A program made the translations under genes and the position numbers. The notes under the pieces were generated by a model. The model worked only from the letters and a program-made list of their open reading frames with translations. It was not told the origin of the DNA and ran no database searches. Positions 43,167 to 55,579 of a stretch of 64,000 nucleotides of DNA are shown here, piece by piece (the stretch's first letter is position 1; every line of letters begins with the position of its first letter). Location of the stretch: positions 5,191,325 to 5,255,324 of the forward strand of contig JAUCEF010000006.1 in assembly GCA_033558025.1 (NCBI GenBank), given 5' to 3'. Source of the stretch: Phytophthora sp. 'mugwort' (Eukaryota; Oomycota; Peronosporomycetes; Peronosporales; Peronosporaceae).

Positions 43167-46100
43167 CTAACACGGAACGTGTATGCAAGCCGGCCTTGCT
43201 CGTCGTTGAGGCGACGGTGAAGAGCTTTGAGAACCATGGATCATCTTGATCGATTCGGAGCATCGGGAAACTACCTCGACGCTCCACGATGGAAGGAGTC
43301 AGCAATACACTGAGGCGCTCAGGGAGCGCAGGAGTGACATCATCACTGTTCGCCTAGCGACGGGGACCCTGTCACGGTGTCTAAGGTTCCTGTGAACCTA
43401 GGCGTGAAGTTTCTTGACTTCGATAGCGTGGAACGCTGTCTGGGCCTGGACCAGGATTCAAGGTACGACCTCATCCTGGGCATGGCATGGCTAGAACGCC
43501 ATGAACCATGGATTGATTGGAGGTCGAAGACCTTGGACGCAACGCGCTTTACTCCTGGTGGAGCTTTCGTGAGTCATGAACCCACCTCTGCTAGGAAACA
43601 AAAGCGCTTTTGGCGCGGGCACTGGACCGAGTCGATCATCGTGCTGGATATCGGAGTATCCGAACTTGTAGACACTGAAGGTGTCGAGGACAAGAGTCCC
43701 GAGCAAAGCTCGTGGGCTGTGACTGGAGCGGCAGGAAACCCGCTGGGTGACACAGGTGACATGTGTCACGACAACGGCACTCGTCCCGATGACGGTGTGT
43801 CGTTACACGCCATGCGTGGCGTGGCCGGCAGTATGCCGGGGCATCATGGCCGCGGGCCTCAGGATGAAGGTGGAGCAGCAGGCAATCCGCTGGGTGACCG
43901 ACCTCATGGTGACATTGGTCACGACAGTGACACTCATCACGAGCTGTCGCTACACGCCATGCGTGGTGTGGCCGGCCGTGGGCCGGGCCATCAAGGCCGA
44001 GGGCCCACTGATAGAGGTGACGTGGCACGTATTCCACGGGGTGGAGACTGCGAGCGTCGCAGCTCTGCGACGGTTATCGGTCAAGACATACCAGTCTCGG
44101 GTGGAAAGCACACGGTGCAAGCACCTGGAGACGCAGCTGATGTGACTGTTAGGACCTCTCCGAGGCAAACAGTCTCAGCGGAGAGAAAGCTACGACGCCA
44201 AGCGTCAGCCACGAGACGCAGAGCGTCTGATGCGTCTAGCATGACGAGTGAAGATACTCCTGGTGATAGCGAGCAGCTAGATACACTCGTCAACGGAGTG
44301 ACAGGGGGAAGTCGATGGCGACATCAGTCTAGAGACTATGCCCACTGCGGACGCTTTGTTGGAGCTGGACGAGATGTCCAGGGCCGAGTTCGGTGACGCC
44401 TTGAAGGCCGGCGAGTTAGCCGATTTGGTCATTCTATGATCTGAAGAGGAGTTAAACTCGTCGTCGCTTTTGGATAAAGCAGTCCTTGAGGACACCAAGA
44501 AGGCGCGGAATGTGCGGGCAGGATCCTCGGTCCTGAAGGATCCCTCGGATCCGTACTACCCTTTGGTGAAGAATATCAAGACGTGGTTTCGAAAGAACCT
44601 CCCACAAAACTACCTCCGGATCGAGGTGTACGTCATGAGATTGACCTGGTTCCTGGAACCAAATACATGGAACCAAATACTGTGTGACAAGGCAGTGGCC
44701 TTTGCCACGAGAACAGTGTGACGTCATTGACGCGTTCTTTGTGCTAAGCACGAGGCGGGTATGGTGCGCGAGAGCAAGTTTCCGCACTTAATGCCTACGT
44801 TCTGTGTCGCTTGCTCGCATGAGCAATTAATAGTATTCATCGACCAACTCGAGGGCACTGTACACCGTACATCCCGTCATGTTGTTCTGTAGAACGGCCT
44901 TCCTATGAGCAGGCGTTTGCGCCGGAATGGTGGCCGCGTTGAGCTTATCAAAAGCATGAACGATTCGCCACTTGCCATTCGGCTTTCTGAAATTCCCCAA
45001 GGGCTGTCGAACGCACCTGCGACGTTCAATCATCTTGTGACACAACTGCTCAGGCCCCACAGGGCGTATGCTCAGACATACTCCGACGATATATTCGTCC
45101 ACAGTCGTGCGGAGCACGGAAAGACTGATGTGGAGAACCACATTGAGCACCTGCGAGCGGTGCTCGAGTGCATGCGCACACACAAGTTGTATGCCAACAT
45201 TGACAAGTGTGTCTTCGGCGCTGAAGAGATCCCCTTTCTGGGATGCTTCATTGGAAAGCGAGGCCTTCGAGCGGATCCCGCTAAGGTCAAGGTCATAGTA
45301 GACTGGCCGGAAAAAGAACCAGAAAGACTTACGGAAGTGGCTTGGCCTGGGGCTTTACTTGCACAAGTACAGCAAGAACTATGCTGAGGTGGCAATGGCA
45401 CTGTCCAATCTCCTTAAGAAGGATGTGGACTGGTGTTGGGACACCGGACATCAAGCGGCTTTTGAAGCCATTAAGGAGAGTCTCCTTCAGGCCCCGATCA
45501 TGGCCCTGCCAGACCTGATCATCCTTTCAGTGTCGTCTGTGACGCGCGGACTTTGACATCGGCAGTGCTCTGCTGCAAGCAGACGATGAGGGGTATGAAC
45601 GCGTGATCGCGTTTGAATCTCGCCAGCTTAAGGCTGCTGAGAAGAACTATCCATTTCATGACAAAGAGCTACTTGCAATGAAGTATGCGCTCGTCAAATT
45701 CAGGGCTCACCTGATCGGCTCCAAGTCGTGATCTACACTGATCATGCGTCGCTACGCACTGCGACGCAGTCACCTCATCTCTCTCAGAGAATGACCCGTT
45801 GGCGCTCATTCTTTGCGGAGTACAACTTCGAGGTGAAATACAAGCCTGGCAGACAGAACGTCTCGGCCGATGCGTTATCACGCAGGCCAGACTATGAGAT
45901 CGCTCACGTCACGACGGTGGCTTCGTCTGTGACAGACTTGATCCGCGCTGCGTACGCGCGGGACGAGTCCTGCGTAGCTCTGCCACATGTGCTAGGAAGC
46001 GCGGAGTTTGCTAACTCAGACATTAAGCTGTCAGCGCGGTTGTACGCGAGTCTACATCGATACACTTTCAATGATGGCCTATTATACTACGGTAATGGTC

Positions 46101-47329
46101 CAGAAGACACCCCACGTGTCGTGGTTCCTCACGAAGGGGATCTCAAGTATCGTATCCTCTATGAGGCACATGATACCCCACTTGGTGGCCATCTCGGCCG
46201 AGATAAGACCTGCACCTCGGTGAGCTCCCACTACTGGTGTCCGAAGCTTTACAAGTGGGTCACTACGTATGTACGCACGTGTGAGACGTGTCAACGGGTT
46301 AAACCCTCGCCACACTTGGCTGCGCCGTTGGCCAGCTTGCCTGTACCCACGGGGTGCTGGTAATCCATGAGTATGGACTTCGTGTTCGGCCTGCCACGGG
46401 ATGCGGCGGGCAACACGGGCATCGTGGTTTTTGTCGACCGATTGAGCAAGTTGGCTCATTTAGCGGCGGTGCCGGACTCCATCGATGGAGAGGGAACGGC
46501 CATGCTGTTCATGGATCGTGTGTTTCGACAGCATGTTCTGACGGAGACAATGTCTCGGACCGAGACTCCCGTTTCAAGGGTAAGTTTTGGACGTCGGTCT
46601 TCAAGGTGCTCGGCACTCGACTCGACATGTCCACAGAGGACACCCGCAGACGGATGGTCAGACTGAATGCGTGAATCGCGTAGTTGAAGACATGTTTCGT
46701 AGCGTCTGTGCAGACAGACCCAAGCAGTGGGGTTCGATGCTCCCACTCGTTGAGTTTGTATTGAACAATGCGGTGCATGCCTCAACTGGCTTCACCCCGT
46801 TCTATGTGAACGGTCTCACTCACCCTCGCGTCCCGCTGACGCCACCACTCCGTGGTTCAGGGCTTGGTGGGTGAGGAATAGCCGAAGGGCTCGTTGGTGT
46901 CAGCACTGTTGCGGTTCGCAACCAAGTTGATGCGTTCGTGTCTACGTGTTTAAGTGTCTTACGAAAGTAAGCGATGTGATGGCTGAAAGCCAAGATGTTC
47001 AGAAGGAACAGGCTGATGCAAAGGGCAGAAGCAACATTGGGTGACAAAGTTTTATTACACGCTAAAAACCTACCTACGCATGCAGTGTCTGCGGTCTTTA
47101 AGACCAAGTTGCACTCGCGCTTCATTGGACCTTTTAAGGTCGTGGCCAGGAAGGGCCTTGCGTACACGCTCAACCTCCGAAGAAGATGCGTACACACCCC
47201 GTGTTTTACGTAGGCTTCCTTAAGCCATATCGAGACCCGGCTCGGGTGAGCACGGAGGGTTTGGCGCCACAGCCGGTGGATGGCCAAAGCGCTGGAGGCG
47301 CACGAGTAGGTCCAACTGACCACGTAGCT
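43167..47329 (+). pseudogene. Ty3/gypsy pol polyprotein, right copy
   Basis: Same domain order, protease frameshift after ILIDS, inverted RT segment (about 44809-44989), TYSDD motif and broken integrase as the left copy. The end is set by the integrase C-terminus reaching a TAG near 47329. Confidence 0.85.
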
Positions 47330-48954
47330 TAGTGAACGAACGGTCCAGCGCTTCGAAGCGACGAGCAGAGGACTGCTCCAGGAGCTCTAGGCGGTTGGCA
47401 ACTGAGGCAAGAGACTGAAACCCGTCGACCCGATGATGCACGGCATCGATCTCGTCAGCGAGACGGTCACGATGATTGTCGCCCACTGCAGCGAGTCGAA
47501 CAGGGTCTGCACCCGCCTCACGACCGCTAGCAGATCACTGCGACTCGCAGCGCGAGGATCCAGCCGGTCATTGACCACCGCCGCCGTTCCTCGATGAGCA
47601 GGGTGCTTCCCACTATCATGTGGAGTGGTTAGTGGCGCGGCGTCGTCGCCAGGGTCATATTTAATATCTTGTGAAATGGAGGGGCTATCCACTCACAGAA
47701 CTCTTGGGAGTACGAGGTTCCCCTCCGGCCAGATTGCCCTGACGTCGTGGACGCTTTCGATCCACGCGAGCAGCAGAGCTCCGAGGGGCAGCAACCGAGG
47801 CGTCGCTCACCTGGCGCTTCCCGGCAATAGCCGCTTGGTGCCCAGGGCCAGCAGGAGAGCTGTCGCTCTGGCCTTGAAGATGGGTGGCCTCACGTGCGTG
47901 AGAGCCGCTAGCTGTGACAGCAGAAGCACCGAGTTCGAGAGAGCCTTGTGGGCGAGGCCGGTCGGCAGGAGTAACTGGCGCTTCGCCTTGTGTTTCGCGA
48001 ACTCGAAACGGAGTCTATGTTCGACTCGAACATCGGTTTCACTGAAACTAGCCCGAAGGGCATCAATGGAAGAGAGCTTGCGAGCTCTATCCACCCAGCT
48101 TTGGACTGCCCATCGCCTTCCCAAGACGTCTCTCCTGACAGGAGCACGACTGTGTAAGTCCGCATCGGTGGAACCGTTCCGTGCCGGACTTGCAGGCGCT
48201 CACGCTACTCGCGCTAAGTAGTCACTTGAGGAGTCAAGTATCTCTCTCTGAGAGACTCTCGCGCGGCGAGCTCGTCGGGTGCTGCGGCCGCCGGCCCAAT
48301 CACATATGTGTTAAGCAACTCCGATGCTGCTCGGCGAGCCACTTCGATGGGGTCGCGAGGCTCAAAGCCATAGTCACGACGTGGCGGGGTAAGCAATGGC
48401 CGAGCCATAGGTCGCCTCGAAAGTGGGAGCTGCGGATCAGCCGCGAGCTGTTGCTCCTGGACTTCGTTCAAAGGATTGGCGACAACACCAGATCCCCTGG
48501 GATCATCTGTTGTTCCCCGCGAAGGTAGCGGAGGCGCTTTGCGCACGACTCGTTGGTCGAGAGCTCGAACGGATTCGGAGCGCGCAGTTAGCGGCGCGAG
48601 CTCGGCGAGCGGACAGGGCTACTACCGGTCATGGACTCAGTGTAGTTGACCTCCTCTTCACTTTCTTCAAGGTCGTCAAAGAGGCCGTCTCGCGCCAAGC
48701 GCACCGGGGCACTGCTTCCACCAGCTTCGCTGCCTCAACTCATGGTCTTTCGACAGTATCGGCGCTTGTGCGCTGAGTGATACTCTCGCACCGAGAGCCT
48801 CGAGGGTGCGGGTGGTGCGCGGTCAGAGACCTTTCCCGTACGGGGATGGCGAAGATAGCGATGGTGTCGGAGACACAGAGGGGCTTAGCCCGCGGCGAGA
48901 GCTGTTGTCGCGAGGCGAACGAAGGAGGTGAAAAGACCAATTGGCTGTTGACAT
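47220..48954 (-). pseudogene. Opposite-strand accessory ORF of the Ty3 element, right copy
   Basis: Mirror of 3428-5162 with the same breaks. Its private changes are few, for example Lys for Glu in the SFTxLRG stretch. Confidence 0.5.
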
Positions 48955-49028
48955 CTGAGTGCGAACACTCGGTGCGGAACAAACAGTGAAACGCTCTCGG
49001 AGCGGAAGGTTCCGGGCCTTTGGCGATT

Positions 49029-49367
49029 TGTACAACCTTGCTACGTGTCACCTTGCAGTAAGTGGTACTTGGTACCACCTGGATTAACAGGATTTCAGTA
49101 CGTGGCCACAGGGCCACTCGATATGCATTTGACTAGGTTTAACTATGATAGATAGTTTGCCGCAGATAAGCAACATGTAACAGATCAATTTTAGCATCAA
49201 AGAGAGTATTGCCCTAGGTTTAGGAATACTAACTCTTTGAGTCTCTAGCGGTATAGCTAGAGGAATCTAAGCCTCTGCGGAGACCTTAGGGGCTAGGATA
49301 ACCACAGCAAAGACTCGGGGAGTCATACGTGTTCCTCTGACGCACTACGCTACGCAGCCCCGCTGCA
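49029..49367 (+). repeat. 3' LTR of the right Ty3 element
   Basis: Nearly identical to 3015-3353. Its last bases read GCTGCA as in the 5' LTR, where the left copy reads GCTTCA. Confidence 0.8.
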
Positions 49368-49649
49368 GGTGGTCATGTCGTACGTAGCACTGCTGCCGAT
49401 TGCGATGATCCGGTGCACCCTGTAGGTAAGAGTAATTTCACTGAGATTGTTGGATTCGGCAGTAGCTTCCATATTGGCCTCGTAAGCAGCCGCATTGTCT
49501 GCTTCAGCTATATAGAGGGCGATAATCGGTTACCTTCTCGACATCCGAGCAATTTCTCTACAAGCTAAAGTAATAACGTCGCCACTAGTGCTCTTCCCGG
49601 TTTCAGGATTGCTGCTGCACCGGGGCTGCCATACGACACGCGGGTAAGA

Positions 49650-49855
49650 TTGATGTGACACTCCGGTCTCAAATACGTGTCGTCCGCACCGCCAAACGAG
49701 TACTGAATGCAATACTTGACCTGGGAGGTCCCGGTAGAACAGTTACGGAAGCGATGATCAAGGTAAATACGATACTTGGGTCCCAAGTACTTGCTGACGG
49801 TACTGCCAAACGAGTACTGAAGGCAATGGTTCATTCCAAGATCTAACTCAGTTGC
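49650..49855. repeat. Pair of 114-bp direct repeat units, left set
   Basis: CCAAACGAGTACTGA recurs at 49692 and 49806, so the period is 114. The units also share GGTCCCAAGTACTTG-like and CAATGGTTCATT-like blocks with the set at 55170-55390, in the same orientation. Confidence 0.7.
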
Positions 49856-49999
49856 AGGGATCAAATATTCATTGGCCTCGACCAGCCTTGAGTAAGGGCG
49901 TGGTGAGCGGTCCCCGAAAAATGTGCCGTCGGCCTTTACGAGTGAGCTTGTCGCTTGTATGTTCCTATGTTCGCTGTGAGGGAGTCGTCGTTGAATTTG

Positions 50000-50860
50000 C
50001 CGCTTGTATCTGATATTACTCGAAGCAGTTCGAGGTCCAGCGCCATAACAGTTTAATCGTCGTATTGCTCGCCTGTCCACTCAGCAGTGCGGTAGCACCT
50101 ACTACGCATAATAGTGAGTCGAATAGTTGGTCTCCGGGACTCCACTGCTTTTCGCCACCGCCTTGAACGCCTTGGATACCGTCGTCGGCGTGGGGTCGCC
50201 ATAGCGGTACGGGCTCTTTTGTTCCGGTTTCCTTCGGGCGATATTAAGGTGTCTAAGTGCGATGACTGAGCATATGATTGGGTCTCCAGACGCATGCATG
50301 GTGCTCCATGTTCAACGACCAAACTGGCCATGGCGGCTGACACCGCGTTAGGCTTGTGTGTTGGTTTCCCCTTTATGTCCGAGAAGAACACGTCTTGATA
50401 TTTCAAGCGATAGAAGCGTCGAGTTTGTACGATTCGTAGATACTCCGATCTCCAGAGAAGGAAGAAAACACCGATGACTATACTGCCCCGCAATAGGCGG
50501 TGCTGTGGCTGCTGGATGCCCAAACCGGCGATACGGTAGTCGCAGGAAAGCAGATGAATCAGTTGGGCCTGTGAACTGGAGGAGACAGGCGTTTAATTCC
50601 TTGCCTCAGTATTCTGAAATCGGGCGATATGGTTAGACCGATTCCGGTGTGCTGCCTGTTATACCAGGTAATGCTGGTTAGCTTGAGCTTGATGGTGCGA
50701 AAGGTGTTGCCTATGTCTGCCATCCATGTTTCCAACAGTAGAATGCGAAGCATCCAAGTTTCTTGTTGGCCGATCTCATGGGCCGTGAGAACGAAGGGGA
50801 CCAGCCGAGCTGTCTTGAGAACTTGCAGCGTTGATTCAAGTATGTAGCATACTTCTCGGA
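50000..50860 (-). pseudogene. DIRS-like tyrosine recombinase
   Basis: The N-terminal core has KLTSITWYNRQHTGIGLTIS and FRILRQGIKRLS (50.75-50.56 kb). The catalytic part has LLRGSIVIGVFFLLWRSEYL, whose Arg is the probable first catalytic residue, then RFYRLKYQDVFFSDIKGKPT, CSVIALRHLNIARR and KAVAKSSGVPETNYSTH. After frame changes come VGATALLSGQASNTTIKLL and WTSNCFE, the region just before the nucleophilic Tyr. The expected HxxR Arg is lost at the frameshift after NYSTH. Recombinases of this class integrate the circular cDNA of DIRS elements. It is inactive. Confidence 0.68.
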
Positions 50861-51099
50861 GGTTGATCCTGCGAGAGCATGCTCACGGAGAACGTCTCCC
50901 AGAGAAACAAGAGAATTTTAGCGGTGGCAAAACTGGTATCTATGTCCAAGAATCGGACAAGTTCATCCATACATCATGCAAAGGATGATCCGCACCCAAG
51001 AATCTGGACTGGCGCCAGCCATCGTGTTGTGATCTCCCCGTATGTGCTGCACGGAGCACGTACACGAATACCGAATTACGAAAGGGAAATGATACGATT

Positions 51100-52519
51100 C
51101 TATGCTCGGGCTGTCGGCTGACGACTTGCATGTTTTTTTTTTCCAGCCAGACCACAGACAGCACTGGTGTTATCGATCCACACCTAAAGTCTGTACGATC
51201 TCGCCCAGTGGATGTTCGCTCGCCTTGGCCCCCAGCGCAGTGCGGTCAGGGCGACACCCATCAATTCGCACACGTTGATCGAGTTAGCAGCTTTTGTGCG
51301 CTAGAATGTTGCTCGTACGGCTTTGCTTTATTTACGCGGATGTACTGCTTGAGTTGCAATTGCAACACGCAAGCTCCTGTGTCAGATCCGTAACCACATG
51401 CCGCGACGGTGGCTGAAGTCGAGCAAAGTACTCGACAGGAATGGAATTCAACTGGCGCGTCAGCAACAGTTAAATTCCATACCGCGATTAGCCTACCTCA
51501 AGTCGTCGTTGACGTCCTTCGATATTCGACAGTGTGTAAAATGGCGGCAAAATGTGGTTGCGAATGTTCGGATACTTTGTAGGATGATCGTGCCGCTGGG
51601 AAAAACGTTGACGCGTATCACATACTTCCCAGGAGCTTATTGATCGAAGATAGCGTGTACACCCCAGTTTCACGCAATGCTGAATACGCAGGCGAGCCTT
51701 GGTGATTTTATCTTCGGGAATCGCGATCGTGCCAGCCTCTTTATCTCACATCAAGCTAACGCTTTGAGCTGAGTTGACCATACTGTGAACGTTTCTTCGT
51801 TGATTGCGGTAGATCCCAGTACCTTCGCCATTGCGTAATACCAAGTTACATCGCGTACCCGTGTCAGCCTCGATACATGTGTGGTCATCACACCAAATGT
51901 TTCCAACGAAGGAACTCGAATCTAGCGGCGCTCGCGACCGTTGTGGTTGTTGTAACTGATATAGCCAGTTGATCATCGATCCCGCAACGGAGTAGTACGC
52001 CGGGGAACCGCACCAGCCGAAGCCACAGGCTAGGTCGATGACGACATATTCCTCCAACTGAAAAGCAAGCATATGAGAATGGTGTGCAGACACCGGAATA
52101 TACCGAAAAGCACCCGACACGTCGTCCAGCACCATTAGTATCGGATTATCGGAAATCTGGTACGTAGCTCAAAAATAGATGAGTAATGTCTCGTGGTGGA
52201 TTGTAGCAAATAGCTTGGAAATACGTCGGTATGTAAAGTCCTTCACAGAACTACCTTCGGGGAAGGGATAGTCATTTATAATATGAGTAAATGCCGTCGT
52301 ATCCGATTTGTCTACGACTCCGATTGGGCCGATAAAAATCGCGGACCATTGGTCGAGCAAGTCAACTTCCACGATGAGGTATCGACCGTAGTGCTGGCCC
52401 TTGGCGATTTGTTCTCGTTCTTGCTGGGTATGTTCGTCAGTAACTTTATGATTCGGTGGTCGTGTAGGCTGAACCAGCGGTCGGTTTGGTTTCCATTCTG
52501 GCTGTACACCGTCGCGCAA
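51100..52519 (-). pseudogene. DIRS-like reverse transcriptase and RNase H
   Basis: The minus strand shows GPIGVVDKSDTTAFTHIIND (near 52.3 kb), then VLDDVSGAFRYIPVSAHHSH and VIDLACGFGWCGSPAYYSVA. The catalytic block WCDDHTCIEADT follows near 51.87 kb. The RNase H part has INVCELMGVALTALRWGPRR and VWIDNTSAV (51.29-51.14 kb). Frameshifts and stops separate these pieces. This RT type precedes the tyrosine recombinase gene, as in other DIRS members of oomycetes. Confidence 0.7.
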
Positions 52520-52747
52520 TATGGCGTTCCATTGGGTTGTAAGATCACGAAGTCCGGGTTTTGCTGGAATTAGGAGCTAGAACAAATCCTTGTTCTATCT
52601 GGAGTCGCTTGGCATCTGATGTCGATAAATCCGAACAAACTGAGCCAGTTGCAAACGAGAGCGCTGAGACAGTAATGAATCACCTCGAATCCGTTTTGAT
52701 CGAGTTTGTGCTGATAGACTGGGTTGTGGGTGAACCTTCACATCGAC

Positions 52748-54222
52748 CTAAGCCGCGAACTGCGAGTAAAACTTTTCCCGTTCTAATGCTAATATGTGCC
52801 TAATGGAAATCTGGGTCCTACTGAATTTGGCATGTGCATCGCGTTGTTGTTGTATAAATTTCGCGACTTTTGAAACGGATGGAGAAATGGTTTGTGCTGT
52901 ATAATCAGAGGCTGGTACTGATGTCTGATGCCTACGAGCCTGCGCTCCTGAGAATGTATTTGTTGGAGTGATAGTCTGTACTCCCGTTGTTGTTGACTGA
53001 AATTGAGCACCTCTGACCCTTGCCGATGAGGGGGACGTCTTCACATCCTACTCGCTCAATTTCCTCGCTGTTTGCTAGGATCTGGCGTCACAGGTCCGGG
53101 AACTCAGGGGCCAGACCGTGGAAATTCTTGTCGAAGTGAGCCTTGGCATCGGCGGGAAGCTCCAGAGACTTGATGTGGGCTCGGTTTGGACCAAAGCATT
53201 GGCCAGGTGATGGGCCCTGACAGCCCTTCTTCAACAGGAAGCGCATGCACAGCACTTTATTGACCTGTGTGTTTTATGCAACATAGCGAGTAGTTCGCGA
53301 GGTACTGTCGAATGCTCCGTTGTGCGTGGCTGATACAGCCGGCTCGTGGTAGCAGCTCAATGTGATCTTGAAACTGCTTGGAGTACTACTAGCGTTTCAT
53401 GGGGACTTGATACAATTCCACGAGGTGGTCGTCATTCCTAGTAAATTCTTGTCGGATGAGAGCCGCACTCTGGAGACAAGATGTTATCACCGCACTGCGG
53501 GATGTACCAGTTTGGAATTAACCCCAAACACCAGCATACCACAAGTGACTGCGTCGGGCTGTGACAGCACAGACATTCAAGCCATGAAAGCTGCGCCAGT
53601 CTTGATGAATTCAATGACTGGGTTGTTGTAGAACCCTTCGTCAAAGTGGAGCAACATGTCCAATGCTTCGACGATCCACGGATATTTGTCGGAGGGATTG
53701 CAGACAGCAGCGAATTCGATCATCCGAAGCAGGTTATATTGACGGCCGGAGGTGCCTGCTCGAGCTCACGAATTAATAGTCGGAAATGCATCGGCAACAG
53801 ATCTCCGATCCCAAAGCTAGGGTCGTATGCCGATCGAAAATACGGAGGGGTAGCCAAAACCTTGGTACATGGACCTTGTTGTGCAGATTCAACGACAAAG
53901 TGTGCATTCATCCCGAGTAACGAGGGGTGCACCACCGCGTCGTGGCCAAGCCTCTCCAGGTCTGAGGCGTGGAACGACGAGGCGTATGCTGCGTTCGTCG
54001 TCGGTAATACAGGTACCTCGGCGGCGTCTGGAAGCAGTCCATTGTGTTCGGTCGGAGTGCCCACCCGACGGCGTTCGCGTAGGGGGCGGTTCTCCAGACG
54101 AACGCTGCTGATGTCAGCTTGCTCAACAAGCTGATCCCAGTTTTACCTTCGTCATCTGATTCACTCAAGGTAAGTTTAATGCTGTTAGCCACGTCACCAG
54201 AGGGTTCTAAACCCTTCATCAC
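52748..54222 (-). pseudogene. Possible gag-like 5' region of the DIRS element
   Basis: Several minus-strand pieces look protein-like (52748-53044, 53720-54064 with MNAHFVVESAQQGP, and 53908-54222 with LTLSESDDEGKTGIS) and lie where a DIRS gag-like ORF should be. I recognise no domain. The assignment is positional only. Confidence 0.3.
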
Positions 54223-54420
54223 ATCTGTGTTAGACTGGGGATCTGAGAATACATCAGCGGGGTGTTATTGCGGCCGTTCAGCTCGCATACCACAGTGTGT
54301 TAGCGGCGAACGAAGACTATCTCGAGTATGTCAAGGCGGGTGAGAGGGACGCGCTCATTGGGTTTGAATTGCACACTGAGCATGGTTGAAGTAACACAGA
54401 CTGGGATACTGGACCTTCTC

Positions 54421-54932
54421 TTACGCATGCCACGATAACGTCATTTTGGCGTCGAGTAGCTCGAGCACATTTATATTCGCCACGTTGACGGTGGCACCTG
54501 TACGGATAGCATATTTTGCTTCAACAGCGACCACTGTCGAAGTCGCAGCGAGCTGTACTCGAAGAGCCTGGCCGTTGAAGCAGGTATGTGGTAAAACCAA
54601 ACTGTCGTGCATGCTATAACCGGTAACCAACTCGTATCCGTACGCCCACTGGACGGTAACGTTTCCAATTGTTTGTACAACGGCAATTAGATGCCCAGCA
54701 TATGAACTGGGCCATAGGTCGGCCTCCTCCCTGCTCACAGCTCGATGGCGCAGTAGGAAACCTTCACATCGAATTCGGGGGACGCCTCAATGTCTTCAGG
54801 CCCCGTTCGCCGGACGGTGGCCGACGTGCCGTGCACCTTGACTATCGATAGGTACACGAACCCTTCAATTGCCGGCACGTGGGTTGGTCCAACGAAGACA
54901 ATCGCACCAGTGGTAAAGTGTAGACTCGTCAT
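54421..54932 (-). other. Short open frames of unknown nature inside the DIRS element
   Basis: Two adjacent minus-strand frames (54735-54932 and 54421-54738) read like protein fragments without a family I recognise. They may be more of the 5' ORF or an older insertion. Confidence 0.25.
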
Positions 54933-55169
54933 AGCGACGACGTTGATAGAAGGCGACAGAGGATCAGCTTGTAACTTATCGGGACGAGAAATTGTTTTGA
55001 AAGTGGCTCTGACCTGTTCGAGGTGCCTGCCCGTTGCTGAGAGTCCTAATTTCTGATCTCTAAGAACCGTAGTTTACGGAACTCCTATCGCTTGATCCGG
55101 AAACCGAGACATCCTCCGGATGATCATCACTTGTTAGGTCCCAGTAAGCCAATCATGGGAGCGACGAGC

Positions 55170-55390
55170 AAGGTGACGACGCTAATCCGGTCCCACATAC
55201 TTGCCTACGGTACTACCAAACGAGTGCTGACGGCAATGGTTCATTTGGGAGGTTCCGGTACAACAATTACGGAAACAATGAACAAGACGGATAGGGTACT
55301 CCGGTCCCAAGTACTTGTCGAAAGCACTACCAAACCAGTGCTGAAGAGAATGGTTCACTCAGGAGGTCCCGGTAGCTATCAGCTGTGGTC
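55170..55390. repeat. Pair of 114-bp direct repeat units, right set
   Basis: CCAAACGAGTGCTGA (55216) and CCAAACCAGTGCTGA (55330) have the same 114-bp period as the left set. GGCAATGGTTCATT and GGAGGTCCCGGTA are shared with it. Confidence 0.7.
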
Positions 55391-55517
55391 TCGCGGCTAA
55401 GAAGGTAAATACCAACCAAATATCGGCGTGCATATTTCGGTCCAGCAAAATTCAGTCCGTGTTGGAGGAAGAATTACAGCTACAAGAGCGCAAAATATCG
55501 GATTTTGCACCGTAGCG

Positions 55518-55536
55518 GGGGGGGGGGGGGGGGGGT
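55518..55536. repeat. Poly-G homopolymer
   Basis: About 18 consecutive G residues. The length is unreliable in any assembly. Confidence 0.6.
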
Positions 55537-55579
55537 AAAGCGTCCTAAACAAGGAAGTCTACACAATTGAAAAAGTCGC

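Larger units (their letters stand above)
34835..49364 (-). repeat. Right arm of the 14.5-kb inverted duplication
   Basis: Reverse complement of 3018-17597. The inner 35 bp (34835-34870) match the left arm at only about 32 of 37 positions, and beyond them similarity stops. The outer edge is at the end of the Ty3 LTR, after which the sequence (GGTGGTCATG...) is unrelated to the left flank. Differences from the left arm include a 53-bp deletion in the 5' LTR, several single-base indels and scattered substitutions. Confidence 0.93.
41670..49367 (+). mobile_element. Ty3/gypsy LTR retrotransposon, right-arm copy
   Basis: Mirror of 3015-10764, lying inside the duplication together with its flank on the 5' side. 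The TGCAA next to the 5' LTR (about 41665-41669) has no partner beyond the 3' LTR, where GGTGG follows. It therefore arrived by duplication of the surrounding DNA and not by an independent insertion. Confidence 0.85.
49650..55390 (-). mobile_element. DIRS-like tyrosine-recombinase retroelement, decayed
   Basis: Reverse transcriptase, RNase H and a tyrosine recombinase occur in that order on the minus strand, which is the DIRS/PAT/Ngaro gene content. Two pairs of direct 114-bp repeats bound it (49650-49855 and 55170-55390). Direct terminal repeats of this sort are used by PAT and Ngaro members instead of LTRs. Every gene is broken. The limits are those of the repeats. Confidence 0.6.

Noticed and set aside
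3018..49364. Two independent insertions of the same Ty3 and Crypton elements
   Set aside because: Both arms share all flanking DNA, the internal RT inversion and the same disabling mutations, which requires duplication of the whole segment.
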